Source of the DNA: Gallionellaceae bacterium UBA5126
GTDB lineage: Bacteria > Pseudomonadota > Gammaproteobacteria > Burkholderiales > Gallionellaceae
Length of the DNA stretch: 23,121 nucleotides
Assembly: GCA_002414205.1 (NCBI GenBank)
Contig: DHYQ01000063.1
Coordinates: forward strand, 2,426 to 25,546
Direction: 5' to 3'
Numbering within the stretch: position 1 is the first letter of the stretch; every line of letters starts with the position of its first letter. Of this stretch, positions 23,039 through 23,121 are shown in pieces. A program made the position numbers and the translations under genes. The notes beneath the pieces were generated by a model. The model searched no databases. It had not been told where the DNA came from and saw only the letters and a list, made by a program, of their open reading frames with translations.

Positions 23039-23047
23039 CGGCCACAA

Positions 23048-23072
23048 AAAACCGGGCGTGCGGCCCGGTTTT
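23048..23072 (+). terminator. Intrinsic terminator after xerD
   Basis: A perfect 10-base stem, AAAACCGGGC/GCCCGGTTTT, with a five-base GTGCG loop, starts 10 bases after the xerD stop. The GC-rich core and flanking A and T runs make it usable from both directions. Confidence 0.8.
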
Positions 23073-23101
23073 GGTGTCCCCGTCTGCTGGACGATTACCG
23101 C

Positions 23102-23121
23102 GTAGGAGCGGGCCTTGCCCG
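23102..23121 (+). repeat. Start of a REP-like element (cut by window end)
   Basis: The last 20 bases begin GTAGGAGCGGGCC and end TTGCCCG, so CGGGC and GCCCG can pair. This resembles the REP family beginning GTAGGAGCGG known from pseudomonads and other gammaproteobacteria. It is of a different type from the doublet at 10161-10264. Only the first arm region is visible. Confidence 0.5.

Overview
The window is about 23 kb of a gammaproteobacterial chromosome. The evidence is the fused kinase/acetyltransferase ArgA, Kup, a XerD that matches the E. coli enzyme almost residue for residue in catalytic spacing, an Ogt-type methyltransferase, and REP-like repeats of a kind common in gammaproteobacteria. 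Most of it is GC-rich with tightly packed, overlapping genes. Genus cannot be decided by reading alone. No gene-free stretch reaches 300 bases; the longest is 12427-12712.

Layout. (1) 1-6850, minus strand: a type I-C CRISPR-Cas operon read cas3-cas5-cas8c(cas11c)-cas7-cas4. It is cut by the left edge, so the rest of cas4 and the expected cas1, cas2 and array lie outside. The four interference genes are visibly more AT-rich than cas4. Directly upstream of cas3, in a 4-base stop/start overlap with it, sits the broken N-terminus of a second, different cas3. Together these suggest that the interference cassette was swapped into an older I-C locus. (2) 6851-8176, minus: argA, first enzyme of arginine synthesis. 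(3) 8270-12426, minus: kup (K+ uptake), preceded by a response regulator and sensor kinase of the KdpE/KdpD type. The kinase lacks the roughly 400-residue cytoplasmic sensor part of KdpD, no kdpFABC is present, and kup is the neighbour. A pair of 11-bp-spaced direct repeats lies before the sensor promoter, and an inverted REP-like doublet lies between kdpE and kup.

(4) 12713-19222, plus: a three-gene overlapping operon that is the most unusual part of the window. It encodes a 1502-residue CheB-CheR-coiled coil-PAS-GGDEF-EAL protein, a stand-alone bacteriophytochrome photosensory core (PAS-GAF-PHY, with the biliverdin Cys but no output domain), and a biliverdin-forming heme oxygenase. It reads as a red/far-red light sensor split from its cyclic-di-GMP effector, with its own chromophore enzyme. 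(5) 19219-20198, minus: a small Cys-cluster protein (YkgJ/UPF0153 type) and rsmE. (6) 20310-23038, plus: four overlapping housekeeping-type genes, namely a CxxC redoxin, an inositol-monophosphatase-like protein with altered metal-ligand motifs, an Ogt-type alkyltransferase whose arginine finger is replaced by Gln, and xerD. A strong terminator and the beginning of another REP-like repeat close the window.

All function calls come from reading motifs and lengths. No database search was run.
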